In this document: piece by piece, positions 1 through 8,694 of the stretch
Numbering within the stretch: the first letter of the stretch is position 1
Layout: every line of letters begins with the position of its first letter
NCBI RefSeq assembly: GCF_000310145.2
Contig: NZ_AMXA01000029.1
Coordinates: 1-47,370 of the forward strand
Source: Thauera sp. 28
GTDB taxonomy: Bacteria > Pseudomonadota > Gammaproteobacteria > Burkholderiales > Rhodocyclaceae
DNA length: 47,370 nt
Direction of reading: 5' to 3'
The notes under the pieces: model-generated
What the model was told of the DNA's origin: nothing
Databases searched by the model: none
What the model saw: only the letters and a program-made list of their open reading frames with translations
Position numbers and translations under genes: made by a program

Positions 1-122
1 GGCTCGGCTTGGCGATCGTAGCTGCGATCGCGCGAATGCATGGCGGCGCCACCTTTGTGCGGTCAGCTGCCGGAACGACGAGCGTTGGTCTTAACATGAC
101 CGTTATGGATAGCTGTTCATAA
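1..122 (+). CDS. Sensor histidine kinase, C-terminal end (partial)
   Basis: The third frame is open from the window edge to a TAA at 120-122 and encodes 39 residues. They begin LGLAIVAAIARMHGG and end in a short TSVGLNMTV strand. The GLGLAIV...HGG pattern is the G2 box and following helix of the HATPase_c domain of two-component sensor kinases, so this is the tail of such a kinase whose body lies to the left. Its partner regulator and ligand cannot be seen. Position just before chromate and cobalt/nickel genes would fit a metal-responsive kinase, but that is inference. Confidence 0.75.
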   Translation, partial: LGLAIVAAIARMHGGATFVRSAAGTTSVGLNMTVMDSCS

Positions 123-932
123 CGGCCACGACCGGCCTGTCACCGCCGCCAGCGCTTGGGCACTCGAGAGACAGTTTCAGCTACTTCGAGGTCATCGACG
201 CCGAGCGTCAGATCTTCGGCAGCGAACTCGGCCTCAGTCAGACGACGCGTGCGAAGCATCAGGCGATAGTGAACTGTATCGCGCACTTGGGGGCGGTTGA
301 GCGTCCTCAGCGGTGCGCAGTTCGGAGGGCGTAATTCGCGCCCTCCGAGGAATTTCCCTTCATCCGACGCTGGTAAGAATCGACTCGGGTAGGGGGCAGG
401 ATCTCGCCATTGCGCCATCTGCGCGTATGTGCGCCTGGAGGTGCTAGACAAGGCTGCAGAACGTGGCTGATAGCTCGCGATTCATCTCGTCGGCCCGAAC
501 GACCACTCCCGCCAAGGCGCTATCGTTGGGTGCTTAGGGGACGGCTGCTCAGTCCCGTTACCCGCCGACCGAAACCCGGAGAAGTCAACGGCAGGTGTGG
601 GTCGAAACGACTCACCAGCCAGTGGCAGCTTTCGGGAAGCGAACCTTCAACGTCGGCTTTCCGGCGGTGAGTTCGAAGAGTTGTCGGTCGCCACCCGACC
701 CACACCAGCCGTTGGGCGCTTCGTGGTTCGAATGGCAAGTAACCGAGTGAAGCCGCCGCCTCGCATGAGGTATTCGGGAGGCGAAGTTGGTGCTTCGTTC
801 AATCAATGTAAATGCCGGTGGTGGATGTCCGGAAAGTGCGGGTGCCTGTAGGCCAGTGCCTCGTGGCGGTGCCGATGTTCATGTGGCTCTTTACTGTTCC
901 AGGCGAAGTCGAGTTCGTGCTGGTGGTGTTCG
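123..932. other. Intergenic stretch without a convincing gene
   Basis: No reading frame here has a recognisable domain, a good ribosome binding site and sustained coding bias together. The longest candidate is a 103-codon minus-strand frame at 140-451, rich in Arg and Pro, with no family I recognise; a real small gene there cannot be excluded. The part from about 480 to 780 contains many short inverted GAAGCG/CGCTTC-type motifs typical of decayed intergenic DNA. Confidence 0.4.
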
Positions 933-1250
933 TCATGGGTAGGCATTGACGTTCAACCCGGCGCAGACGCTATAAACCATGGTGACCGAGTGCCCGACCG
1001 CGAACAGGCTGACGTAGAGCGCGATGCCCTTGAGCTGGTAGAGAATGAAGATCACACCTGCCAGGAACAGCAGATGGTCGTAGCCGGTGACCATGTGCTT
1101 GGCGCCAAGGTCGGTGAAGGGCTGCAGGTGAGTGCACGAGATCTCCTGGATGTAGTCCTTGTCGCCCTCGGCCACGCCATGGGCGTGCGCGCGCGGTAGG
1201 GAACATGTAGAGCAGCGCGCCAGTGAAAGCGTGCAGCAGCGGGTGAGCGC
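933..1250 (-). pseudogene. HupE/UreJ_2-family membrane protein, frameshifted and truncated
   Basis: Reading leftwards, one frame gives HPLLHAFTGALLYMFPTARA (about 1190-1250). A second frame then gives AHGVAEGDKDYIQEI, GAKHMVTGYDHLLFLAGVIF and YVSLFAVGHSVT before a stop at 933. HMVTGYDHLLFL and the GHS motif are characteristic of the HupE/UreJ_2 family of small membrane proteins, linked in that family to nickel or other metal metabolism. The frame must shift near 1190. The protein also stops after two membrane segments, where relatives continue with several more. It is therefore a relic. Family assignment is good; the original substrate is unknown. Confidence 0.7.
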
Positions 1251-1361
1251 AACCCCGTTCGGACGCCGGGGATGGATCGCACACAGCGCTTTGTAGTAGT
1301 TCAAACGTCAGGTTACAGTTCAGACGCTACGGCATCCCCGCTCAGCCCAGGAAGTCTGCCT

Positions 1362-2306
1362 TTGAGCTATCTCGCCCTTTTCGTCAGCCTGCCCACCAAG
1401 GCCGCGACCGACCGTATGCGGGTCTGGCGTTCGGTCAAGGCCTTGGGCTGCGCGACGCTGCGCGACGGGGTGTATCTGCTACCGGACTCGGCCGACAGCG
1501 CTGCGGTGCTGGACGAGGTGGCCGGGCAAGCGGTGGCGGCCGGGGGGAGCGGCGAGATTTACCGTCTGTCGGGGTGCGACGAGGCACGAGAAGACGCGCT
1601 GCGCGCCCTCTTCGACCGGGGCGAGGAGTACGCCAACATCGCCGGGGATATCAAGGACCTCGGGCGGATCCAGGCATCGCTCGACGGCGCCGTCGCCGCG
1701 CGCAAGCTCCAAGCGCTCGTGCGCCGCTTCGAGCAGGTGATACGCATCGACTTCTTCCCCGGTGAGGCGCAGCGACAGACCCTGAGCCTGCTCGACGATC
1801 TGCGCGATGCGCTCATCCGCCGCATGGCTCCCGACGAACCGACTGCCCGCCAGGCCGACATTCCAAGACGCGCACGCGCCGACTATCAGGGCCGCATCTG
1901 GGCCACGCGCGCACGTCCGTGGGTGGACCGGCTGGCCACGGCCTGGCTCATCCGCCGCTTCATCGACCCGAAGGCCCGCATCGTCTGGCTGGCGAGTCCC
2001 CGCGACTGCCAGGCCGACTGGCTCGGCTTCGATTTCGACGGCGCGACGTTCAGCCACGTGGGCGCCCGGGTCACATTCGAGACCTTGCTGGCCAGCTTCG
2101 GGCTGGAGGCGGAGCCCGCGCTGCTGCGGCTGGGCGAGCTGGTGCATTGCCTGGACGCCGGTGGGCTGCCGGTGCCGGAGGCGCCAGGCATCGAAGCGCT
2201 GCTCGCCGGCTTGCGGGCATCCGAGCCCGACGACGACGTGCTGCTCGGCCGTGCGTGCGAGATCTTCGACTGGCTGCTGCAGAACTACAAGGACAAGACC
2301 ACGTGA
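1362..2306 (+). CDS. chrB: ChrB, chromate resistance regulator/accessory protein
   Basis: Cytoplasmic protein of about 314 residues that matches ChrB. An N-terminal ChrB domain carries SLPTKAATDRMRVWRSVKALG and RDGVYLLP. A C-terminal domain carries TRARPWVDRLATAWLIRRFIDP and FDFDGATFSHVG. In studied systems ChrB senses chromate and controls chrA. The TTG at 1362 is chosen as start because AGGAAG lies 7 nt upstream and family members begin just before this point; an ATG at 1272 would add 30 residues without family resemblance. The stop overlaps the start of chrA (GTGA at 2303-2306), so the two genes are translationally coupled. Confidence in the family is high, in the exact start moderate. Confidence 0.9.
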   Translation: MSYLALFVSLPTKAATDRMRVWRSVKALGCATLRDGVYLLPDSADSAAVLDEVAGQAVAAGGSGEIYRLSGCDEAREDALRALFDRGEEYANIAGDIKDLGRIQASLDGAVAARKLQALVRRFEQVIRIDFFPGEAQRQTLSLLDDLRDALIRRMAPDEPTARQADIPRRARADYQGRIWATRARPWVDRLATAWLIRRFIDPKARIVWLASPRDCQADWLGFDFDGATFSHVGARVTFETLLASFGLEAEPALLRLGELVHCLDAGGLPVPEAPGIEALLAGLRASEPDDDVLLGRACEIFDWLLQNYKDKTT

Positions 2307-3649
2307 ACACCTCGCCCCCAACCCAGGCGCGACCTGCCCACCCCTCTTTCCGCGAGGCCTTCCTCTACTGGCTCACGCTCGGCTTCATCAGCTTCGGCGG
2401 CCCCGCCGGGCAGATCGCGATCATGCACCAGGAGCTGGTGGAAAAACGGCGCTGGATTTCCGAGCACCGTTTCCTGCATGCGCTCAATTACTGCATGCTG
2501 CTGCCCGGTCCCGAGGCGCAGCAGCTCGCCATCTACATCGGCTGGCTGCTGCATCGCACCTGGGGCGGCATCGTCGCCGGCGTCCTGTTCGTGCTGCCCT
2601 CGCTCTTCATCCTCGCGGCGCTCACCTACGTCTATCTGGCCTTCGGCAACCTGACCTTCGTGCAGGGGGTGTTCAACGGCATCAAGCCGGCGGTGGTGGC
2701 CATCGTCGTCTTCGCCGCCTGGCGCATCGGCTCGCGGGCATTGAAGAACAATGTGCTTTGGGCGCTGGCGGCAGCGTCCTTCGTCGCCATCTTTGTCTTC
2801 GGCGTCCCCTTCCCCTACATCGTGCTCGTGGCCGGCATCCTGGGCTACATCGGCGGCCGGGTGATGCCGGACAAGTTCCGGGTGGGCGGCGGGCACGGGG
2901 CCAGCGACAAGGACTACGGCCCGGCGCTCATCGACGACGACACCCCGCCGATGGCCCACACCCGGTTCCGCTGGTCCTACCTCGTCACGCTGCTGATCGC
3001 GGCCCTGGCACTCTGGGTCGGGGCCATGGCGATGCTGGAGGATCCCGTACTGCGCGACATGGGCGAGTTCTTCACCAAGGCGGCGCTGCTGACCTTCGGC
3101 GGCGCCTATGCCGTGCTGCCCTACGTCTATCAGGGCGGCGTGGAGACCTACGGCTGGCTGACCGGCACGCAGATGATCGACGGCCTGGCGCTCGGCGAGA
3201 CCACGCCGGGACCGCTGATCATGGTGGTGTCCTTCGTCGGCTTCGTCGGCGCCTGGACCAAGGAAATCTTCGGGCCGGATGCGCTGGCGCTCGCCGGCAT
3301 GGCGGGCGCCACGGTCGCCACCTTCTTCACCTTCCTGCCCAGTTTCGTGTTCATCCTGGCCGGGGCGCCGCTGGTGGAATCCACCCACGGCGACCTGAAG
3401 TTCACTGCGCCGCTCACCGGCATCACCGCCGCCGTGGTGGGCGTGGTGCTCAACCTGGCCCTGTTCTTCGGCTGGCACGTCATCTTGCCGAGGGCGACCG
3501 AAGCCGCGCCGTTCGCCGGTGGCTTCGAGTGGTTCTACGCGCTGATCTCCTTGGCGGCCTTCATCGCGCTGTGGAAGTACAAGCAGGACATCATGAAGGT
3601 GATTGCCGTCTGCGCCGCCATCGGCCTTGTCTTCACCTATCTGCGCTGA
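2303..3649 (+). CDS. chrA: ChrA chromate efflux transporter
   Basis: Inner-membrane CHR-superfamily transporter of 448 residues that exports chromate. It is the long form with two homologous CHR halves: the first has GFISFGGPAGQIAIMH and LLPGPEAQQLA, the second LLTFGGAYAVLPYVYQG and ALGETTPGPLIM. The FGG and PGP motifs are the family hallmarks. About ten hydrophobic segments are visible, with a charged linker (DKDYGPALIDDDTPP) between the halves. The GTG start at 2303 overlaps the chrB stop by four bases. With chrB before and an MFS gene after, it forms a chromate-resistance operon, probably controlled by chromate through ChrB (known for the family, not visible here). Confidence 0.95.
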   Translation: MNTSPPTQARPAHPSFREAFLYWLTLGFISFGGPAGQIAIMHQELVEKRRWISEHRFLHALNYCMLLPGPEAQQLAIYIGWLLHRTWGGIVAGVLFVLPSLFILAALTYVYLAFGNLTFVQGVFNGIKPAVVAIVVFAAWRIGSRALKNNVLWALAAASFVAIFVFGVPFPYIVLVAGILGYIGGRVMPDKFRVGGGHGASDKDYGPALIDDDTPPMAHTRFRWSYLVTLLIAALALWVGAMAMLEDPVLRDMGEFFTKAALLTFGGAYAVLPYVYQGGVETYGWLTGTQMIDGLALGETTPGPLIMVVSFVGFVGAWTKEIFGPDALALAGMAGATVATFFTFLPSFVFILAGAPLVESTHGDLKFTAPLTGITAAVVGVVLNLALFFGWHVILPRATEAAPFAGGFEWFYALISLAAFIALWKYKQDIMKVIAVCAAIGLVFTYLR

Positions 3650-3685
3650 CGGCTTCAGCGACTTCCCAAGGCTGGAGGACGGACA

Positions 3686-4939
3686 GTGATGCTGCTCCCC
3701 GCCAGCGCCGCGCCCGAGGCGCGCCTGTTACTGCTGGGGCGGGGGCTGCGGGCGTTCACCGACGGCTTCGTCGCCATCCTGCTGCCGGTCTATCTGCTCG
3801 CGCTCGGGCTCGGCAAGTGGGAAGTCGGGCTGATCAGTTCGGCCACCTTGCTCGGATCCGCGCTCGCGACCCTGGCGGTCGGGCACTGGGGCCATCGCTT
3901 CACCCAGCGCCGCTTGTTGCTGGCTGCTGCCGGACTGATGACGGCGACCGGTCTCCTTCTGGCCGGCCTCGGTGGCATGGATGGCATTGGTGCATTCTGG
4001 CCGCTGCTGATCGTTGCCTTCGTCGGCACGATGAACCCCAGCTCCGGCGACGTCAGCGTGTTCCTGCCGCTGGAGCACGCCCGGCTGGCGGCGTCGGCGC
4101 AGGGCGAGGCGCGCACCTTCCTCTTCGCACGCTACACCTTCGTTGGCGCATGCTGTGCGGCGCTGGGGTCGCTGGCGACGGCTTTCCCCGAGGTCCTGAC
4201 GACGGCCGGCGTATCCCAGCTCGACGCGCTGCGCCTCATGTTCGTCGCCTACGGGCTCGCCGGCGTGGCGATCTTCTTCCTGTATCGCGCATTGCCGGAT
4301 TCATCCGGACAAGACCAGGCTGGACCGCCCGCAGCCCTGGGGCCGTCGCGCGGCGTCGTGATTAAGCTGGCGGCACTGTTCTCGGTTGACGCCTTCGCCG
4401 GCGGCTTGATCGTCAATACCTTGCTCGCGCTCTGGCTGTTCGAGCGCTTCGAGCTTTCGCTCGCCGCCGCTGGCCAGTTCTTCTTCTGGGCGGGGCTGCT
4501 TTCGGCGGCCTCGCAACTGGCCGCGCCCTGGGTGGCACGCCACATCGGCCTGATCAACACGATGGTCTTCACCCACATCCCGTCGAGCGTCTGCCTGATT
4601 CTGGCGGCCTTCGCCGAGAGCCTGCCGACGGCGCTCGCGCTGCTGTTCGTGCGCAGCGCCCTGTCGCAGATGGACGTGCCGACGCGCTCGGCCTTCGTCA
4701 TGGCTGTCGTCACACCGCAGGAGCGCGCTGCGGCCGCAAGCTTCACTGCCGTGCCCAGGAGTCTCGCGGCTGCGGCGAGCCCGGCGATCGGTGGCGCGCT
4801 TTTCGACGCCGGATGGCTTGCGACACCGCTGGTGGCCTGCGGGCTGCTCAAGATCGCCTATGACCTGATGCTGTGGCGTACGTTTCGGCGATCCGAGGCA
4901 GCGTCCCGCGAGGGCAAACACGACCAAGGAGCTCTCTAG
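3686..4939 (+). CDS. MFS transporter in the chromate operon
   Basis: Inner-membrane protein of 417 residues with about twelve hydrophobic segments and a central charged loop (SSGQDQAGPPAALGPSRG), the 6+6 layout of the major facilitator superfamily. Loop 2-3 has a GHWGHRFTQRRLLL motif, a form of the MFS signature GxxxDRxGRR. It starts 36 nt after chrA with AGGACGGACAG upstream, so it is probably co-transcribed with chrBA. MFS genes are repeatedly found beside chrA, but their substrate is not established; an accessory role in chromate or sulfate handling is inference from position. Confidence 0.8.
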   Translation: MMLLPASAAPEARLLLLGRGLRAFTDGFVAILLPVYLLALGLGKWEVGLISSATLLGSALATLAVGHWGHRFTQRRLLLAAAGLMTATGLLLAGLGGMDGIGAFWPLLIVAFVGTMNPSSGDVSVFLPLEHARLAASAQGEARTFLFARYTFVGACCAALGSLATAFPEVLTTAGVSQLDALRLMFVAYGLAGVAIFFLYRALPDSSGQDQAGPPAALGPSRGVVIKLAALFSVDAFAGGLIVNTLLALWLFERFELSLAAAGQFFFWAGLLSAASQLAAPWVARHIGLINTMVFTHIPSSVCLILAAFAESLPTALALLFVRSALSQMDVPTRSAFVMAVVTPQERAAAASFTAVPRSLAAAASPAIGGALFDAGWLATPLVACGLLKIAYDLMLWRTFRRSEAASREGKHDQGAL

Positions 4940-5015
4940 CCTGTCGCAGCACGGACCGAACGACGGGCGTCGAGCTCAGTCATGCCCCAGACGGGTTGCG
5001 TCTCTTTCATCTGCG

Positions 5016-5042
5016 ATATTCCCTACCCCCCTATTGTATTTA
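5016..5042 (+). promoter_or_regulatory. Candidate DmeR/RcnR-type operator
   Basis: Eleven bases before the dmeR start lies TACCCCCCTA: a run of six C flanked by TA on both sides and by AT-rich arms (atattcc...ttgtattta). RcnR/FrmR/CsoR-family repressors typically bind G/C tracts flanked by AT-rich inverted repeats. The position, overlapping the likely core promoter of the dmeR-dmeF unit, fits autoregulation. The match is by eye only. Confidence 0.5.
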
Positions 5043-5052
5043 GCGAAAAGCC

Positions 5053-5331
5053 ATGAGCCATACCGTTCGTGACAAATCGAAGCTGCTCGCGCGGGTCCGC
5101 CGCATGAGCGGGCAGATGGAGGCGCTCGAGCGCGCGCTCCAGGCCGAGAAGGGGTGCGCCGAGATCCTGCACCAGATTGCTGCGGTACGCGGCGCCATCA
5201 ACGGACTGATGGCGGAAGTCCTCGAGGAGCACGTCCGCACTCACGTCGCCGACCCCGCGATCACCAGCGACGCAGCGCGGATGCTGGGGGCCGAGGAACT
5301 GATCGCCGTGCTGCGCACCTACATCAAATGA
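5053..5331 (+). CDS. dmeR: DmeR, metal-sensing repressor (RcnR/CsoR family)
   Basis: Small all-helical DNA-binding repressor of 92 residues in the CsoR/RcnR/FrmR family (KLLARVRRMSGQMEALERAL). The ligand set His3, Cys35, His60 and His64 is present at exactly the positions used by RcnR for nickel and cobalt, which separates it from copper sensors (CsoR) and formaldehyde sensors (FrmR). It sits directly before a DmeF-type cation exporter, with which it overlaps or nearly abuts. A C-tract operator lies just upstream. Expected role: repress the operon until Co(II) or Ni(II) binds. Metal identity is inferred from the ligands and the neighbour. Confidence 0.85.
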   Translation: MSHTVRDKSKLLARVRRMSGQMEALERALQAEKGCAEILHQIAAVRGAINGLMAEVLEEHVRTHVADPAITSDAARMLGAEELIAVLRTYIK

Positions 5332-5339
5332 GAACCGCC

Positions 5340-6332
5340 ATGCATCTGGAGAACCTGTCCAACTGGACTCATGAGTACGTCTTCGATAACGGCAACGCTG
5401 CTGCCGAACGCAGTACGTGGCTCGTGATGTGGATCACTGCGGTGACGATGGTGATCGAGATCGGTGCGGGCTGGTGGTTCAACTCCATGGCCTTGCTGGC
5501 CGATGGTTGGCACATGAGTTCGCACGCCTTCGCGATCGGCGCCTCCGCGCTGGCCTACGCTGCCGCCCGGCGTTACGCGACCGATCCACGCTTCGCGTTC
5601 GGCACCTGGAAGATCGAGATCCTGGGCGGCTTCGCAAGCGCCATCTTCCTGCTCGGCGTCGCGGTGATGATGGTGGTCGGGTCGGTAGAGCGCATCTTCT
5701 CGCCGCAACCCATCCAGTACCGCGAGGCGATCCTGGTCGCCATCCTCGGGCTGGCGGTGAATGTGGTGTGCGCACTGATTCTCGGCAAGGCGCACCATCA
5801 CGATCACGGTCATTCGCACGACCAGGGTCAGGACCACGCACATGATCACGACGATCATCACGATCTCAACCTGAAATCCGCCTATCTTCATGTCATCGCC
5901 GATGCGGCGACTTCGATACTGGCCATCGTCGCCCTGCTCGGCGGCTGGATGTACGGCTGGGGATGGCTGGATCCGGCCATGGGGATCGTCGGTGCGGTGC
6001 TGGTCGCCATCTGGGCCAAAGGCCTGATCATCGCCACCAGCAAGGTGCTGCTCGACCGCGAGATGGATCACCCGGTGGTCGACGAGATCCGTGACGTCGT
6101 CGAGGGCGCGAGCGCTTCAGGCGATACCCGGCTCGTCGACCTGCACGTCTGGCGGGTCGGCAAGCAGTCGTATTCGTGTGCGCTGTCGGTGGTGACTCGC
6201 GACCCGACGCTCACGCCAGAGCGCGTGCGGCGCCGTTTGTCGGTGCACGAGGAAATCGCCCATTCGACGATCGAGATCCATCTCTATCCCGACGAACCCG
6301 TTCCCTCGCGAGCGGACCCGCTATCTGGCTGA
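5340..6332 (+). CDS. dmeF: DmeF-like CDF cation efflux protein (Co/Ni)
   Basis: Inner-membrane cation diffusion facilitator of about 330 residues that exports divalent metal in exchange for protons. Six membrane segments are visible. The paired metal-site motifs are DGWHMSSHA in segment 2 and HVIADAATS in segment 5. Between segments 4 and 5 lies a His/Asp-rich loop (HHHDHGHSHDQGQDHAHDHD) typical of metal-binding CDF loops. A cytoplasmic C-terminal domain follows (VDLHVWRVGKQSYSCALSVV). The start at 5340 begins MHLENLSNW; an ATG at 5328 that overlaps the dmeR stop (ATGA) is an equally possible coupled start. The gene pair is a recognised dmeRF arrangement for cobalt/nickel tolerance. Confidence 0.87.
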   Translation: MHLENLSNWTHEYVFDNGNAAAERSTWLVMWITAVTMVIEIGAGWWFNSMALLADGWHMSSHAFAIGASALAYAAARRYATDPRFAFGTWKIEILGGFASAIFLLGVAVMMVVGSVERIFSPQPIQYREAILVAILGLAVNVVCALILGKAHHHDHGHSHDQGQDHAHDHDDHHDLNLKSAYLHVIADAATSILAIVALLGGWMYGWGWLDPAMGIVGAVLVAIWAKGLIIATSKVLLDREMDHPVVDEIRDVVEGASASGDTRLVDLHVWRVGKQSYSCALSVVTRDPTLTPERVRRRLSVHEEIAHSTIEIHLYPDEPVPSRADPLSG

Positions 6333-6601
6333 CCCCGCGCTGTTGCCCGTTGGCTGCCGCAGGAGAATTTTCGCGACGGTAAGCGCGATAACCCGCAGAT
6401 GGTCATTGGCCTATCGTGTGCGAGTGACGGGGCCCGATCGCAGTCGAGGTCCTTCCGAGCCACACGGCCGATCCAGCAGCGCCGTCGTCATCCTGGCGTC
6501 GCCCAATGCACTGCACCATTCCGAGCTTCGGGCTGCGCGAAAAATGCCTTCACGAATCCGAGCGGCTTGGGGACGAAGGCACGACCCCTGGCCAAAGTGG
6601 A
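6333..6601. other. Gap with an IS21 istB relic, otherwise nothing seen
   Basis: Between dmeF and the convergent nhaR there is no intact gene. The only recognisable content is a 14-codon istB remnant, described separately. No clear terminator was found. Confidence 0.5.
6468..6509 (-). pseudogene. Remnant of an IS21-family istB gene
   Basis: The minus strand reads [13 protein letters not shown], nearly identical to the [15 protein letters not shown] segment of the intact IstB encoded at 17047-17844. The DNA also agrees over most of the 42 bases. Sequence on both sides diverges at once, so only a scrap remains. It shows that a second IS21-family copy once lay here. Confidence 0.65.
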
Positions 6602-7504
6602 TCATCGGGCGGCCGGGGGGAACACCGAGCGCGCGTATTCGCTTACCGCCCGCGCCGCGGGATGCGACAGGCGCCGTTCGGCGGAGATCAGAAAGAAGCG
6701 CTCGCGAATCTCGGCCGTCTCGCCGACGTAATCAAGGCCATAGTGCTCAATCACATCGGCGACGCCGGAAGCAGGCACAGGGAAAACCCCTGCACCAGCC
6801 TCTCCAAAGGCCTTCATCAAGGCGCTGTCAGCGAACTCGCCGACGACATGAACGCGAAGCCCTTGCCGCTCGAGCCAGCGTGGCAAGGCCACGTGAAGCG
6901 CGCTGTCCCGCCCCGGAAGCAACAGAGGCGCGCCATCGAGGCTTTTCGGAAAGCCTGGGGCAAGTTCCGCCGCAAGGGCGGGTGCGGCGAGGAAGGCGAC
7001 CCCCGACTCACCGAGCGGGTGACTGAAGCCCCGAATCTCCGTTCCCGGAGGCATCGGACGGTCGGCCAGCACGATATCGAGACGATGAATCGCCAACTCG
7101 GCCAGCAAGCGATCGAGCCGATCCTCCTCGCACACGAGTCGGACTGGCTCCGGCAGCGACAACACCGGAGACAGGAAGCGGTAAGCCGCGAACTTCGGCA
7201 CCACATCAGAAATACCCACCCGAAAGGTGATGAAACGCTCCTCCGCACCACCCTTGAGCAAATCTTCGAGTTCACTGCCAGCCTGAAAAATCTCCTCCGC
7301 ATAAGACAGGGCGAGACGCCCCGTCTTCGTCAGTTCTAAGCGGCGCCCAACCCGATTAAACAGGGTAATCCCGAGACGCGCCTCGAACTGCGAAAGCTGC
7401 CCGGAAAGTGTCTGCGGAGTCAAATGTAAGCGCTCGGCGGCACGAACGACACTTCCAGCGCGCGCAACGCACTGAAAATAATGAAGATGTTTGTAGTTAA
7501 GCAC
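6602..7504 (-). CDS. nhaR: NhaR-like LysR-family transcriptional regulator
   Basis: DNA-binding activator of about 300 residues. An N-terminal winged helix-turn-helix (NYKHLHYFQCVARAGSVVRA, then LTPQTLSGQLSQFEARLG) is followed by a LysR substrate-binding domain. The body and the C-terminal VFPPAAR resemble NhaR, which activates sodium/proton antiporter genes in enterobacteria. The GTG at 7504 is chosen because NhaR proteins begin two or three residues before NYKHL; an ATG at 7588 would add 28 unrelated residues. It is divergent from the hpf-led gene row, sharing a promoter region of about 115 bp. No antiporter gene is next to it in this window, so its present target is unknown. Confidence 0.78.
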   Translation of the reverse strand: MLNYKHLHYFQCVARAGSVVRAAERLHLTPQTLSGQLSQFEARLGITLFNRVGRRLELTKTGRLALSYAEEIFQAGSELEDLLKGGAEERFITFRVGISDVVPKFAAYRFLSPVLSLPEPVRLVCEEDRLDRLLAELAIHRLDIVLADRPMPPGTEIRGFSHPLGESGVAFLAAPALAAELAPGFPKSLDGAPLLLPGRDSALHVALPRWLERQGLRVHVVGEFADSALMKAFGEAGAGVFPVPASGVADVIEHYGLDYVGETAEIRERFFLISAERRLSHPAARAVSEYARSVFPPAAR

Positions 7505-7621
7505 TCTTATGCCATATTCTAGATCGTAGATTTTTTCGATGATAAGCCAGATCTTTATCTGCTTGTCGCGATTATTTGCAGGCCTCACACTTGCTCTGAC
7601 AATTTACCTGACGGAGGCTTC

Positions 7622-7981
7622 ATGAACATTCAGATCCATGCCAAAGACTTCTCCCTGACCGAAGCGCTGCGCGCGCATGTGACTCGGCGTCTGGCGTACG
7701 CGTTGAATCACGGCCAAGATGTTGTATCGCGCACATCGGTACGCCTCACAGATGTGAATGGTTTGCGTGGAGGCGTAGACAAGAGTTGCGCGATTGAAGT
7801 ACGAATGAAAGGTGCAGCAGACCTGATCGTCGAGGACGTGCAGGATGACATCTACGTCGCCATTGACCGCGCATCAGAGCGCATTGGCCGACTGTTGGAC
7901 CGCAGGCTCGCCCAGCTACGTGAGCACGCGGGCGTGGCACGCCGCGACCGCGAGTCGCTCGTGGTTGGGGATTCTGACTGA
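7622..7981 (+). CDS. hpf: HPF/RaiA-type ribosome hibernation factor (short form)
   Basis: Cytoplasmic protein of 119 residues in the HPF/RaiA (sigma-54 modulation) family, which binds the small ribosomal subunit and silences it during stress or starvation. Family features are the start MNIQIHAKDFSLTEALRAHV, the basic strand CAIEVRMKGAADLIVED and the helix DDIYVAIDRASERIGRLLDRRL. It has only the N-terminal domain, as in short HPF. A GGAGG lies 4 nt before the ATG. It heads a row of plus-strand stress-type genes. It may be an island-borne extra copy, since most genomes keep hpf next to rpoN; that is inference. Confidence 0.85.
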   Translation: MNIQIHAKDFSLTEALRAHVTRRLAYALNHGQDVVSRTSVRLTDVNGLRGGVDKSCAIEVRMKGAADLIVEDVQDDIYVAIDRASERIGRLLDRRLAQLREHAGVARRDRESLVVGDSD

Positions 7982-7997
7982 CGATTGGGGATCGATA

Positions 7998-8618
7998 ATG
8001 CAAAAGATGCTCTGGCTTGAACTGCTTCAAAGCGGTGCATCCGGCTTGCTCCGAAGGCGACGCGGGTTGTTCATGGGCTTCGCCGGCGGGGGATTGATCG
8101 TCTTCGCCATCCTGATCTGGGCGGGAATCGCGCTCTTGGGCTGGATGTGGGGAACGGTACAGCCACTGATAGGGTCCGCCCCGGAGCTTGCGCGGTCGGT
8201 CACGGCTCAGGTCGAGCAGGTGTCACCGCGGATCGGCGAGACCCTGCGTGAGGTGATCCCCGGCGCCACCGTTACACCAGCGCTTGACGTGTCGGGGAGC
8301 GATATCGGCCCGGTGATCCGCTTTCCCGGTCTCGTCCGCACAGAGTGGCAACGCGAAGGTGCGCGCATTACAGTGCGCTACGAAGGCCGTGCAGTCCATG
8401 CGTCCGTACTTGATCATTACCGCACCGGCTTTGTCGGGCAAGGTTTCACTCAAGAGGTGCTCTCGGCGTCAATGGAAGCGGAAAGGCATGTATTCACGAA
8501 GGATGACGAGAAAATTGAGTTCGCGATAGAGCGCCTCGAAGACGGAAGGATTGGAGTAACACTGACCACCGCAGACCTCTCACGTCCTGGTGCGCAGCGA
8601 AACACCCGGATGAGTTGA
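7998..8618 (+). CDS. Single-pass membrane protein of unknown function
   Basis: 206 residues starting MQKMLWLELLQ, beginning 16 nt after hpf. A basic stretch (LLRRRRG) precedes one strong transmembrane segment (LFMGFAGGGLIVFAILIWAGIA region, residues about 25-50). The rest is soluble and by the positive-inside rule probably periplasmic. I recognise no domain. Close spacing to hpf and the following PII-like gene suggests a common transcript and a role in the same stress response. Confidence 0.6.
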   Translation: MQKMLWLELLQSGASGLLRRRRGLFMGFAGGGLIVFAILIWAGIALLGWMWGTVQPLIGSAPELARSVTAQVEQVSPRIGETLREVIPGATVTPALDVSGSDIGPVIRFPGLVRTEWQREGARITVRYEGRAVHASVLDHYRTGFVGQGFTQEVLSASMEAERHVFTKDDEKIEFAIERLEDGRIGVTLTTADLSRPGAQRNTRMS

Positions 8619-8694
8619 AGCTTGTGCCACCACATATTGCGACCGGCCGCTCCCCCTGTGATCGGCAGGCCGCGCAACCAGATGGAGCTAACCT

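Noticed and set aside
480..780. Possible integron attC sites (GTTGGGC and GTTGGGT motifs)
   Set aside because: No paired RYYYAAC motifs at a suitable distance, no integrase and no cassette array.
1807..4365. An 852-codon plus-strand frame spanning chrB-chrA-MFS
   Set aside because: It is an out-of-frame shadow rich in Arg/Ala/His; the real proteins in the other frames have clear families.
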